Source: Marivita sp. S6314
Lineage (GTDB): Bacteria; Pseudomonadota; Alphaproteobacteria; Rhodobacterales; Rhodobacteraceae
DNA: 64,000 nucleotides
Assembly: GCF_023015985.1 (NCBI RefSeq)
Contig: NZ_JALKAO010000003.1
Coordinates: 682,001-746,000, forward strand
Direction of reading: 5' to 3'
A program made the translations under genes and the position numbers. Below the pieces are notes generated by a model, which worked only from the letters and a program-made list of their open reading frames with translations, was not told where the DNA came from and did no database searches. Each line of letters opens with the position of its first letter. The stretch's first letter is position 1. Below, one piece after another: positions 29,271 through 37,179 of the stretch.

Positions 29271-30728
29271 TTACCCGGCAACCGCGTCGTAAAGCCTCCG
29301 GTAGCGGTTCCATTGCATCAGGTAGTGGTCGCGCACATCATCCCGTGGCGCGATGGTGTCGAAGGGGCCGGGCGCTGCCATGATCTCTTCAACCGGGGCC
29401 TTGCCCGACGGAATCATCGCCAGCCGCGCAGCCCCCAGTGCCGCGCCATGATCCGCCCCCGATGGCCGCTGCAATGGCACACCCAGCAAGGTGGCAAGCG
29501 TCTCGCACCAGAAGGTCGACTGCGCACCGCCCCCCAGCGCAACCAGCGATGTCAGGTTCGTGCCCGTCCCCTCAAGCGCCGCATGACAATCGGTCAGCGC
29601 ATAGGCCACCCCTTCCAGAACAGCCTGCGTCATGTCCTGCGCGGTATGGCTGATATCCAGCCCGATAAACCCGCCCCGGACCTTTGCATCGTTGTGCGGT
29701 GTCCGGTCGCCGGACAGGTAGGGCAGAAAAATCAGGTCGCTGGGTCCACCGATTCTGTCGGGCAGGGCGGACACCAGCGCTACAGCCTCCGTGCCCAGCG
29801 TCCGGGCCAGCCAATTCAGGCTGTCGGTCGCCGCAAGGATAACCCCCATCTGATACCAGCGGTCCGGCAGGGCATGGCAAAACGTGTGCACAGCAGTATC
29901 GGGATCAGGCGCATAACAATCCTTCGCCGCCAGCAGCACGCCGGATGTGCCAAGCGACACAAACCCCTGTCCGTCGCTCAAACACCCGGCGGCGCAAGCA
30001 GCCACCGCATTGTCACCACCGCCGCCAACCACATCCACCGGCCCGGACAGACCCCATTCGGACAGCAACGCCTCGCGCAATTGACCGGTAACCTGACTGC
30101 CTTCGAAAACCTGTGGCATCTGGTCCAGACGCATATGGCTGGCGTCAAGCGCGTCTGCTGACCAGTCCCGGCGCGCCACATCGAACCATGCGGTGCCCGA
30201 CGCATCGGACGCATCCGTGGCCTTGTCCCCGGTCAGCCAAAACCGCAGGTGATCCTTGGGCAGCAAGACGCTGCGCACCGCCTGAAACACCTCGGGGTCC
30301 TGCGATTTGACCCAGACCAGTTTTGGCGCAGTGAATCCCGGAAACACGATATTGCCGGTCACGCGTCGCATCATCGGGTCCGCATCCAGTCGCGCGGCCT
30401 CTGCATGCGCGCGCGTGTCGTTCCACAACATGGCGGGCCGCAAGACCTGATCCCGCGCGTCCAGCAACACGGCCCCGTGCATCTGCCCGCTAAGCCCGAT
30501 GGCGCGCACGGACCGCATCGCGTCGGGATATCTGGACCCAAGGTCGTGCATCACCGAACGGCAGGCCGTGATCCAGTCCGCCGGGTCCTGCTCGGACCAG
30601 CCGGGACGCGGATGTGCATTGGGATAGGTCGCAGAGGCCGACGCCACAACGGCCCCGTCCTCGCTCACCAGCACCGCCTTTAAGCCAGACGTCCCAAGAT
30701 CCAATCCAATAAACATCACATGTGACAT
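29271..30728 (-). CDS. xylB: Xylulokinase
   Basis: FGGY-family sugar kinase, 485 aa, phosphorylating D-xylulose, the product of D-arabinitol or xylitol oxidation by the operon's dehydrogenases. IGLDLGTSGLKAVLV at the start is the ATP phosphate motif, and SLGTSGVLLAA and VALGGGAQSTFWCETLA are later FGGY blocks. The start MSHVMFIGLDLG (ATG 30728) fits the family; a GTG at 30770 would add 14 polar residues. It is the first gene of the polyol regulon and has its own operator-promoter. Confidence 0.92.
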   Translation of the reverse strand: MSHVMFIGLDLGTSGLKAVLVSEDGAVVASASATYPNAHPRPGWSEQDPADWITACRSVMHDLGSRYPDAMRSVRAIGLSGQMHGAVLLDARDQVLRPAMLWNDTRAHAEAARLDADPMMRRVTGNIVFPGFTAPKLVWVKSQDPEVFQAVRSVLLPKDHLRFWLTGDKATDASDASGTAWFDVARRDWSADALDASHMRLDQMPQVFEGSQVTGQLREALLSEWGLSGPVDVVGGGGDNAVAACAAGCLSDGQGFVSLGTSGVLLAAKDCYAPDPDTAVHTFCHALPDRWYQMGVILAATDSLNWLARTLGTEAVALVSALPDRIGGPSDLIFLPYLSGDRTPHNDAKVRGGFIGLDISHTAQDMTQAVLEGVAYALTDCHAALEGTGTNLTSLVALGGGAQSTFWCETLATLLGVPLQRPSGADHGAALGAARLAMIPSGKAPVEEIMAAPGPFDTIAPRDDVRDHYLMQWNRYRRLYDAVAG

Positions 30729-30774
30729 CCCGATATGCCGGAGATGACAAGATCGGGATTCTCCTCTCACTGTA

Positions 30775-30805
30775 AGTTTACGCGCGTAAAGGTTGCTCGG
30801 GTCAA
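30775..30805 (-). promoter_or_regulatory. xylB promoter with LacI-family operator
   Basis: TTTACGCGCGTAAA at 30777-30790 is identical to the smoE operator. On the minus strand TTGACC (30805-30800) can serve as -35, with the palindrome overlapping the spacer and the weak -10 (TAAACT after 19 nt). The shared site ties xylB and smoE to one regulator. Confidence 0.78.
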
Positions 30806-30979
30806 CCCAAAATATCCATGATGCCGGTTTTCGGGGGACAAAACACCCCGGATAGAGGCCGTGTACCGCCCGATAGACGCGGCTGGTTTGGCGATATGGC
30901 CCGATTGCGGTAAACTCGCATCAATCCCAGAAAAGGCGGCTCAGATCGCCAAACTCTCGATACCAGACCGAGGCAGTCC

Positions 30980-31438
30980 ATGTTTGCAGTGTTGCGATTT
31001 TTCAGATCGACGATGGTTCTGTTGTGGCTGTGCGGTGCCTTGGCCGCCAGTACAATTGCGCTGGGCGTGCAGGCCATGACCTTGTCAGCGCAGGTGGCGA
31101 CCCTGACCAGCAGCGCTGCCGCGACAGCGCTCAAACACCGCAAGGAGGTCGCCAAGGCCGTGAGCAAAACCAAGGCTAAGGCCCGCTTGCGCCGGATGAT
31201 GGTTGCGGTGCCGGTTCTGGGCGGTGGGGCGGCGCTTGCCTTTGAAGCGCAGGATTATCAGGACTGGCAGGCGCAACACCCCGATGGCAGCTTTGCCGAC
31301 TACACCTGCGAAGCCGCAACCCTGAGCGCCGAAGTGGTCGACGAGACCCTTCAGGAATTGCCGGAAACCCTGCGCCCCTCGCGCGAAACGGTACTCAACT
31401 GGCTGGGAGACTGCCCCGAACCCGTGTCCTCACCCTGA
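30980..31438 (+). CDS. Small membrane protein of unknown function
   Basis: 152-aa frame beginning MFAVLRFFRSTMVLLWLCGA. It has a hydrophobic helix at about 12-32, an alanine-rich segment, a very basic patch (KHRKEVAKAVSKTKAKARLRR, roughly 52-72), a second hydrophobic stretch (73-88) and an acidic C-terminal part with two cysteines (YTCEAATL, WLGDCPEP). I do not recognise the family. Codon usage fits its neighbours. A ribosome site is weak (GGCAGTCC). The 189 nt between xylB and this gene hold the xylB promoter and no other gene. Confidence 0.7.
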   Translation: MFAVLRFFRSTMVLLWLCGALAASTIALGVQAMTLSAQVATLTSSAAATALKHRKEVAKAVSKTKAKARLRRMMVAVPVLGGGAALAFEAQDYQDWQAQHPDGSFADYTCEAATLSAEVVDETLQELPETLRPSRETVLNWLGDCPEPVSSP

Positions 31439-31521
31439 CGCGCACGGTCCCTTGATCCTGAACAAGGTGCGCAGCAGAAAGATGGGCGATACCCAAGATC
31501 GGCTACAAAGGGTGTGCTGTT

Positions 31522-32190
31522 ATGGGATGGTTTGAATTCACACTGGCACTGGCGGTGTTCTTTATCAGCCACGCGGCCTTGGTCCGTCCGCCGGTCAAGG
31601 GGCCAATCGTTGCTCAGATCGGCGCGCGCTGGTTTTCCGTGGCCTATTCCGCCGTCTCAATCGGGCTTTTGGTCTGGGTCGTGATCGCCGCCGGGCGCGC
31701 GCCCTTTGTCGAGCTTTGGCCGTGGTCGCCCTGGCAATCCTGGGGGGCAATGGCGCTGGTGCTTGCGGCCTGTTGCCTTTTTGCGGTGGCTTTGGGCGCA
31801 CCGAACCCGTTTTCTTTTGGCGGTGGCGACGCCGCCCGCTTTGATCCCGCGCAGCCGGGCATCGTTCGCCTGACCCGGCATCCTTTTTTGTGGGTGTTAT
31901 TGCTCTGGGCCTTTGCGCATGTGATCCCCAATGGCAATCTGGCACATGTGATCCTGTTTGGCGGGTTTGCGGGATTTGCCGCGCTTGGCATGCGCATGGT
32001 GGATCGCCGCCGGCAGCGCCTGCTTGGCCCCGATTGGGCAAAGCTCGACACCGCACGGCGGCAGACCCCGATCTCGCAGATCTGGCACCCGAAGCGCCGC
32101 ACCCTCCAGCGCGTCTTGATGGGTGGCACTGTCTTCGCGCTCCTGCTGGTGCTGCATCCCGTTGTGATCGGGATTGATCCCTGGCCGTAA
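31522..32190 (+). CDS. NnrU-family membrane protein
   Basis: 222-aa polytopic protein (about six helices) with RPPVKGPIVAQIGARWFSVAYS near the start and RLTRHPFLWVLLLWAFAHV in the middle, matching NnrU/NnuR-type proteins. NnrU is associated with nitric oxide and nitrite reduction in denitrifiers and resembles isoprenylcysteine methyltransferase-like membrane enzymes; no denitrification gene is nearby, so the role here is open. ATG 31522 is the only sensible start. The 176-nt gap after it (32191-32366) has no gene. Confidence 0.85.
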   Translation: MGWFEFTLALAVFFISHAALVRPPVKGPIVAQIGARWFSVAYSAVSIGLLVWVVIAAGRAPFVELWPWSPWQSWGAMALVLAACCLFAVALGAPNPFSFGGGDAARFDPAQPGIVRLTRHPFLWVLLLWAFAHVIPNGNLAHVILFGGFAGFAALGMRMVDRRRQRLLGPDWAKLDTARRQTPISQIWHPKRRTLQRVLMGGTVFALLLVLHPVVIGIDPWP

Positions 32191-32366
32191 ACATGGGGCG
32201 AATTTGCACCTTATGCCCCCGCCAATCGCCACATACGCGGCGCGCGGAACGGCAGGGCTCCGCTCTAATGTGCGATACGTCACCACGCTGTCATTTGCAG
32301 AATGTAAGGAAATGCCGTATCTAGTGCGTACAGCAGCAATAAAAACAACAATTTGCGTTATTGAGT

Positions 32367-32825
32367 ATGGCGAAGATAGGTAAACAGATTGCGGCTCTTC
32401 CAATGCGTTGGACGAAGAGCGGAAAATTCCAGGTTTTGATGGTCACCTCGCGGGACACCGGCCGCTGGATCATGCCCAAGGGCTGGACCATGAATGGCAA
32501 AAAACCCTGGGCCGCGGCCGAGATCGAGGCGCTCGAAGAGGCCGGTGCGCTGGGCTATATCGGTCACGAAACGATTGGCCACTACACATACAAAAAGAAA
32601 CTCGGCAAGGGGCAAAGCATCACCTGCGCCGTGGATGTCTACCCGATGGTGGTGGAACGGCTAAAAGCCAACTGGAAAGAACGCGCGGAGCGCAAACGCA
32701 AGTGGTTCAGCGCCAAGGGCGCCGCCAAACGCGTGAGCGAACCGGAACTGGCAGAGCTTCTGAACAGCCTCGCCAAGAAACCCGCGAAACAGCCGGTGAT
32801 CCGGGAATTCCTGAAAGCCTCCTGA
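32367..32825 (+). CDS. Nudix hydrolase (DIPP-like)
   Basis: 152-aa Nudix protein. MPKGWTMNGKKPWAAAEIEALEEAGALG is the Nudix box region (given here only by position, about 37-64); the metal-binding ExxEE-G core is kept but the usual arginine of the REUxEE motif is isoleucine. The PKGW opening resembles diadenosine/diphosphoinositol polyphosphate hydrolases. The ATG at 32367 gives MAKIGKQIAALP; a TTG two codons earlier is possible. A long basic helix (ERAERKRKWFSAKGAAKR) follows the domain. It is convergent with the cytochrome c peroxidase gene 14 nt away. Confidence 0.85.
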   Translation: MAKIGKQIAALPMRWTKSGKFQVLMVTSRDTGRWIMPKGWTMNGKKPWAAAEIEALEEAGALGYIGHETIGHYTYKKKLGKGQSITCAVDVYPMVVERLKANWKERAERKRKWFSAKGAAKRVSEPELAELLNSLAKKPAKQPVIREFLKAS

Positions 32826-32839
32826 CGCGCTGGCCCGCG

Positions 32840-34111
32840 TCAATCCACCGGCAACCCGCTGGGCACGGTTTCGGGTGTGCCCAAAGGCCGTTCCAGCGCC
32901 GTCTTGCCCGTCAGGCTTTCCAGGAACGCGACGATATCTTCCACCTCCGCATCGCTAAGCGCGACGGGGCGGACGTCCAGAAACGCCGCCTGCCGGTCCA
33001 TCTCCAGCGCATCCGACTGGATCACCAGATCAATTTCGGTCAACCACGGAACATCCGGTAACGCCGCCTGAGCAAGCGTCCAGTCCGCGCGCGCCGTCAG
33101 CGGATCGGCCATGTGTCGCACCATGTCGCGCAAATGGGCATAGGCCCCGTTATGCCCGTAAGGGGCTGTCAACGTCACGTTGCGCAAACTGGGTGTGCGG
33201 AACCGGTAGGCGTCCTCAAGATCATCTGTCGCCCCCATCCGCCCCACATCGCGCGGGATCGGATCCCATTTGCGGGTGCGCCCCGGGCCAAAGGCGGGCA
33301 GGGCAACCGCATGGAAATCCTGATCGGTGAACAGCGGCCCGTTATGACACTGCGCGCAATTGGCCTTGCCAAAGAACAACTGCCGACCGCGCTCCGCCGC
33401 GTCTGGCAACGGTGTCCCGTGCAAAAGGAAATCATCATACGGGCTGTCGTAATTTGCCCATTCCGTCCCGATAAACGCCGCCAGCGCGTTGGCGATCTCG
33501 ACAATCGTCACCTCTTCGGGCCGTTCGATATGGTCAAACGCAGCGACAAACATCTCGCCATATTCCGGGATCGTCCGCACCCGTTTCGCAAGGATCGGCC
33601 AGCCCAGATCAATCCGGTCCGCAATCGCGCCGACAACCTCGTTCTCGCCGATATTGCCCGCCATTTCGGCCTGTGACGTCATCGGAAACACCGCCTGCGC
33701 CGCCAACAGCGAGTCCAGCCCAACAGGCAGCCACTCCTCGGCAGGGCTGTCAAACCCATTCCCGTAAATCTCCGACGGCTCCAGCCGCCCGTCATGGAAC
33801 ATCACCCGCACGTCGGTGTGCCCAAGGTTCCACAGCGCCGGTGCATTGCGCGGGATGCGCTTGCGGATCGCGTCCGGCCCGTCCCCCGGCAAACGCTCGG
33901 GTCCAAGGCCAACGCCCCCCTCACCAATGCCCAAAGACAGACCATCCGTGCCGCCCAGATCATGATGATGACACGTCCCGCACGAGATATTCTTGTTCCC
34001 GCTCAAAATCTTGTCGTAAAACAACAGTTGACCAATCCGCGCCTGATCCGCATCGAAGGCAATGAAATCCTCCGCCGTGATCGGCTGCGCCACCGCAGGC
34101 GCGCCCAGCAA
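32840..34111 (-). CDS. Di-haem cytochrome c peroxidase homologue (MauG/CCP family), start unresolved
   Basis: Periplasmic c-type cytochrome with two CxxCH sites, CGTCHHHD and CAQCHNG, and the family block LFTDQDFHAVALPAFGPGR. Such proteins reduce hydrogen peroxide or act as MauG-like oxidants. The end at 32840 is firm. The beginning is not: the frame continues upstream through GLLFALLGAPAVAQP, a good signal-peptide core and cleavage site, but no ATG, GTG or TTG precedes it in frame for over 400 nt. I give the first usable codon, TTG 34111, which would shorten the signal peptide too much. AAAGG at 34138-34134 suggests a start near 34129-34121 (ATC or CTG). It is divergent from the Sel1 gene. 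Confidence 0.82.
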   Translation of the reverse strand: MLGAPAVAQPITAEDFIAFDADQARIGQLLFYDKILSGNKNISCGTCHHHDLGGTDGLSLGIGEGGVGLGPERLPGDGPDAIRKRIPRNAPALWNLGHTDVRVMFHDGRLEPSEIYGNGFDSPAEEWLPVGLDSLLAAQAVFPMTSQAEMAGNIGENEVVGAIADRIDLGWPILAKRVRTIPEYGEMFVAAFDHIERPEEVTIVEIANALAAFIGTEWANYDSPYDDFLLHGTPLPDAAERGRQLFFGKANCAQCHNGPLFTDQDFHAVALPAFGPGRTRKWDPIPRDVGRMGATDDLEDAYRFRTPSLRNVTLTAPYGHNGAYAHLRDMVRHMADPLTARADWTLAQAALPDVPWLTEIDLVIQSDALEMDRQAAFLDVRPVALSDAEVEDIVAFLESLTGKTALERPLGTPETVPSGLPVD

Positions 34112-34129
34112 CGCAAAGAGCAGACCGAT

Positions 34130-34606
34130 ATGACCTTTCTTCGCCCGCTTGCCCTGTGCCTCTGCCTCGCCACGCCCGCGCTGGCCGACATCGAAGACGC
34201 GCGCGACCTGATGGAAGAGGGCCGCTTTGAAGAGGCCCGCGAGGCCCTCTGGCCCGCCGCCCGTTCGGGAAATGCCGAGGCCGAGGAACTCATCGGCGTC
34301 ATGTACGCGCTGGGCCTCGGGGTCGAGCAAGACTACGTCCGCGCCTTCGACTGGTACCTGCGCGCCGCCATGAAGGGTCACGCGGGCGCGCAATCGGGCA
34401 TCGGTTGGTACTACGAGACGGGCTTGGGCCTGCCCGCCCCCGATCTGGTCCGCGCGTTCCTCTGGTATCAACTCAGCACCATAGGCGGAGACCCCGACGC
34501 CGCGATCTCGGTCGAGGAAGTGGTCAAGAAAATGACGCCGGAACAAATCGAACATGCGCAAACGCTCGTGGATGACTACAGGGTCTGGCTCTACCCGTTT
34601 CGATGA
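34130..34606 (+). CDS. Exported Sel1-repeat (TPR-like) protein
   Basis: 158-aa protein with a signal peptide (MTFLRPLALCLCLATPALA) and at least three Sel1-like repeats: GNAEAEELIGVMYALGLGVEQ, YVRAFDWYLRAAMKGHAGAQ and a degenerate third. Sel1 proteins are short helical scaffolds for protein contacts, here in the periplasm. ATG 34130 has AAAGAG about 10 nt upstream and is practically back-to-back with the start of the cytochrome peroxidase gene, so the two may share a regulatory region that lies within coding sequence. Confidence 0.87.
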   Translation: MTFLRPLALCLCLATPALADIEDARDLMEEGRFEEAREALWPAARSGNAEAEELIGVMYALGLGVEQDYVRAFDWYLRAAMKGHAGAQSGIGWYYETGLGLPAPDLVRAFLWYQLSTIGGDPDAAISVEEVVKKMTPEQIEHAQTLVDDYRVWLYPFR

Positions 34607-34666
34607 GTGTTGCGGATTGCTCTAGCAGGGGCAAGTGGCGGGAATGTGGCGTAGCATTATCGGGTA

Positions 34667-34704
34667 TTGACCCGCAGTAGATTGTAACATGATCTTATTG
34701 TAAC
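34667..34704 (+). promoter_or_regulatory. Putative promoter of the AIPR gene with ATTGTAAC direct repeats
   Basis: TTGACC (34667-34672), 17-nt spacer, TGATCT (34690-34695). The octamer ATTGTAAC occurs twice (34681-34688 and 34697-34704), flanking the -10 at a 16-bp period. The gap 34607-34736 is AT-richer than the surroundings and holds no gene. Confidence 0.45.
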
Positions 34705-34736
34705 CGAGCCCTAATGACCATAAGCGAGGTGATGAA

Positions 34737-36440
34737 TTGTCGAGCCTAAAAGTCCGCCAGATTCAATCCAAACTGCGAAACATGTTCGAGGAGCATCTCG
34801 ACCTAACGGGCATTTCTGAGACTGATGCGCAACGCGACGTGAAGATACTAACTCGTTGTCTGGCCGCTTTCGCAGTTTACTTATCCACAGGATGTACCAC
34901 CTCAGAGGCTGCGAATTCTGTTTGGGACGGTAGTGATGACAATGGGATCGATGCGGCATATTTCGATCCTGAAGAAAGACAGGTCGTGGTTGTCCAGTCC
35001 AAGTGGATACAATCTGGCACCGGTGAACCAGAGGCGAGTTCAGTATCGACTTTTGCAGACGGTGTGAGAGATTTAGTTGAAAACGCGATAGATAGTTTCG
35101 CGGAGCGTTTACACGATAAAGTAATGTCCATTTCCGAAGCGCTGATGCAACCCGGAACAACAATTCGCCTAGTTGTTGTATCCACTGGGTCAAGCGAACT
35201 CGCGGAACACGGAACGCGAAAACTAGATCGTCTCACTTCCGAACTGAACGATGGTGAAGACGATGGCATAGCCACGAGCACGGTCTATGGTATGGCCGAA
35301 GTCTTTGCGGGTCTGGCCTCAGACGCCAATGTCGGCCAAATCACTCTTGCGGCAACTCTTTTGGATTGGTCCAGAGTCACTCATCCTCACCGGGCGTATG
35401 TTGGTATTATCGACGGAAGCCAGTTGAAATCTTGGTGGCACAGCCACGGCAAAAGGATCGTAGCAAAGAACATTCGTTATGCATTAGGCGATACTGACGT
35501 CAACATTCAGATTAGGGCCACCGCAGAGACCGCGCCGGAAGACTTCTGGTATTTCCACAATGGTATCACGCTTATCGCGGACAAGGCCTCCCGCGCGCCT
35601 AGCGCGTCGTCTTCCCATGCGTCAGGGAACTTCGAGTTTCGTGGGGCTTCAATCGTAAACGGCGCACAAACCGTTAGCACCTTGGCAAAGGTAGAGGACG
35701 ACGAAGCTCTAGGCAGCGTACGTGTTTCAATGCGAGTTATCCTGTTGGATGAGGCACCCGAAGACTTTGGTTCCAGTGTTACAAGAACTAATAACCTTCA
35801 GAATCGAGTTGAAGGACGCGATTTTGTATCTCGGGATCCCGAGCAGGATAGAATTCGTGGGGAAATGTCGCTGGAGCAAGTTGACTACCAGATCCATCGC
35901 AGCGAGGATTTTGTACCCACCGCTCTTTCTTGTGACCTTATTGAAGTTACAACGGCGTTAGCTTGCGCGTCCTCTGAGCCGTCTCACTCCGTAGCGGCAA
36001 AAACCGGTATTGGTCGATTTTACAACGATTTGTCTCGGGCTCCGTACAAATCGATTTTTAATGCGAGAACCTCTGGGGCAAGAGCTTTCAACGCTGTTCG
36101 CGTGTTACGTGCTGTCGACGAATGGATTAGTGAACGCAAGTCGCAGGCCGATCGCCGAAGTGGGTATTCATGGGGTTTATTGGTCCACGGCAACCGAGCT
36201 ATTGCGGCTTCCGTCTTTGAAAGGCTTGGAATGGCTATGCTTGACCAACCCATTTCGGAGTTTCCGGATGACTACGAAACAATAGTTTATCGGGTCTGTG
36301 ATGAGGTTTACCCGGTCATGCTTAATCATCTTGAAACGGATTTCCCGAACAAGGCTCTAGCAGTGCTTTTCAAAGGGCCAACAAACTGTAAGGCAATATA
36401 TGAATCGGTTTCCACTCAGCTTGCTGAGGCGCGGGCCTAG
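34737..36440 (+). CDS. AIPR-family (abortive infection phage resistance) protein
   Basis: 567-aa protein. The N-terminal part has a Mrr/PD-(D/E)xK-like nuclease pattern: D72 in DDNGIDAAYFD, then VVVVQSKW giving Q87 and K89. The AIPR domain follows from about 238: KNIRYALGDTDVN, FWYFHNGITLIAD, SIVNGAQTVSTLA and NNLQNRVEGRDFVSRDPEQ. AIPR proteins are found in defence loci and are thought to act as abortive-infection nucleases. Start TTG 34737 is set by GAGGTGAT 5-8 nt upstream. The gene is visibly AT-richer, with many TTA, AGA and GTA codons unlike its neighbours, and stands alone between core genes, which suggests recent transfer. No modification enzyme, toxin or immunity gene accompanies it. 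Confidence 0.87.
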   Translation: MSSLKVRQIQSKLRNMFEEHLDLTGISETDAQRDVKILTRCLAAFAVYLSTGCTTSEAANSVWDGSDDNGIDAAYFDPEERQVVVVQSKWIQSGTGEPEASSVSTFADGVRDLVENAIDSFAERLHDKVMSISEALMQPGTTIRLVVVSTGSSELAEHGTRKLDRLTSELNDGEDDGIATSTVYGMAEVFAGLASDANVGQITLAATLLDWSRVTHPHRAYVGIIDGSQLKSWWHSHGKRIVAKNIRYALGDTDVNIQIRATAETAPEDFWYFHNGITLIADKASRAPSASSSHASGNFEFRGASIVNGAQTVSTLAKVEDDEALGSVRVSMRVILLDEAPEDFGSSVTRTNNLQNRVEGRDFVSRDPEQDRIRGEMSLEQVDYQIHRSEDFVPTALSCDLIEVTTALACASSEPSHSVAAKTGIGRFYNDLSRAPYKSIFNARTSGARAFNAVRVLRAVDEWISERKSQADRRSGYSWGLLVHGNRAIAASVFERLGMAMLDQPISEFPDDYETIVYRVCDEVYPVMLNHLETDFPNKALAVLFKGPTNCKAIYESVSTQLAEARA

Positions 36441-36451
36441 AGCGCGAAACA

Positions 36452-36679
36452 GCGGGCGCAAGCCCGCCGCGCATCGCCGACGCGCCCCAACGCGGCGGCG
36501 ATTTGGATGGGGCAGGGCACTGGTCCGACCATCTTCGGATTTGGCAGACATAAACCAAGAAGCTCCACCATTCGGATCGCCCCCGCGCGCGTCGGCGATG
36601 CGCGGCGCGTCCCAAGCGGGTGTCCGAGCCTTCGAAGGCTCGGGGACGTCTTTTCGAAAAGACGTGCCACCGCGCGGTG
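36452..36679. repeat. Cluster of palindromes and a 20-bp inverted repeat after the AIPR gene
   Basis: Starts with a GCGGGC-GCAA-GCCCGC hairpin (36452-36467), a possible terminator for the AIPR gene. A 20-bp perfect inverted repeat pairs 36466-36485 with 36587-36606. Then come three adjacent perfect palindromes: CCGAGCCTTCGAAGGCTCGG (36624-36643), ACGTCTTTTCGAAAAGACGT (36646-36665) and CACCGCGCGGTG (36668-36679). No gene is convincing here; frames on either strand lack ribosome sites and are broken by the repeats. Confidence 0.8.
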
Positions 36680-37028
36680 TATATCGAAGGTGTTAACCAC
36701 CCATCCCCCATACCCCAGCCCACAAAGCGCTTTGAGCGGGAAGGGTCACTCCCATGCCGCGACACCAACTGACTCGCGAGGTTTGCGAATAACAAATATC
36801 GTGTATTGCCAATGTCCCGAAAGCGCGTAGCGCGGCAGGGTATTGGCGATCCATGATTTCGCAAAACTCGCAACTTTCTCTCTGATGCCGGAAGGTTGGC
36901 CATGAGAGACCGGTCTCCGAACAGGCTTGGGTCTCCCCCAAGTACAGGCCCCGCGTTGAATCGCGGATACAGAGGGAAACCGTCAGACCCATAAGGGCGG
37001 CGCCGCTTCTTCTCTACCAACACAGGCC
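36680..37028. other. Gene-free stretch, no recognised feature
   Basis: A minus-strand frame of 99 codons (36693-36992) exists but begins without a good ribosome site and has a cysteine- and serine-rich composition unlike real neighbours. Short self-complementary words (AAAGCGCTTT near 36726) occur. I see nothing I can name. Confidence 0.4.
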
Positions 37029-37117
37029 GCCGGGCAAATGCCCGGCCTACAAGAAACCCCCAACTGGCAGAGCAGGCTCTGACCGGTCCAAACGCGTAGG
37101 CCGGGCTTCAGCCCGGC
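37029..37117. repeat. Inverted pair of GTAG-type REP sequences (REPIN-like)
   Basis: Plus-strand copy: GTAG then GCCGGGC-TTCA-GCCCGGC (37096-37117). Minus-strand copy: GTAG then GCCGGGC-ATTT-GCCCGGC (37050 down to 37029). The two GTAG ends face each other across 45 nt. GTAG followed by an imperfect or perfect hairpin is the hallmark of REP sequences mobilised by RAYT transposases; no RAYT gene is in the window. Confidence 0.72.
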
Positions 37118-37127
37118 ACCCGCCAAC

Positions 37128-37157
37128 AAAAAAGGCCCCGAGGTGTCCCCCGGGGCC
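37128..37157 (-). terminator. Rho-independent terminator of the TRAP operon
   Basis: On the minus strand GGCCCCG (37157-37151), a 10-nt loop, CGGGGCC (37140-37134) and a run of six U (37133-37128), 23 nt after the dctP stop. Confidence 0.92.
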
Positions 37158-37179
37158 ACTCTTTCGCGTGAAAGAACCC

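Noticed and set aside
30861-31079. 72-codon plus-strand frame
   Set aside because: Overlaps the better 152-aa membrane protein gene out of frame and is cysteine- and tryptophan-rich without a ribosome site.
36370-37023. Minus-strand frames of 217 and 99 codons in the gap after the AIPR gene
   Set aside because: They read through palindromes and the AIPR 3' end, have no ribosome site and no recognisable motif.
34607-37179. Possible genomic island or prophage remnant around the AIPR gene
   Set aside because: No integrase, transposase, tRNA or attachment-site duplication was found; only base composition and repeats point to transfer.
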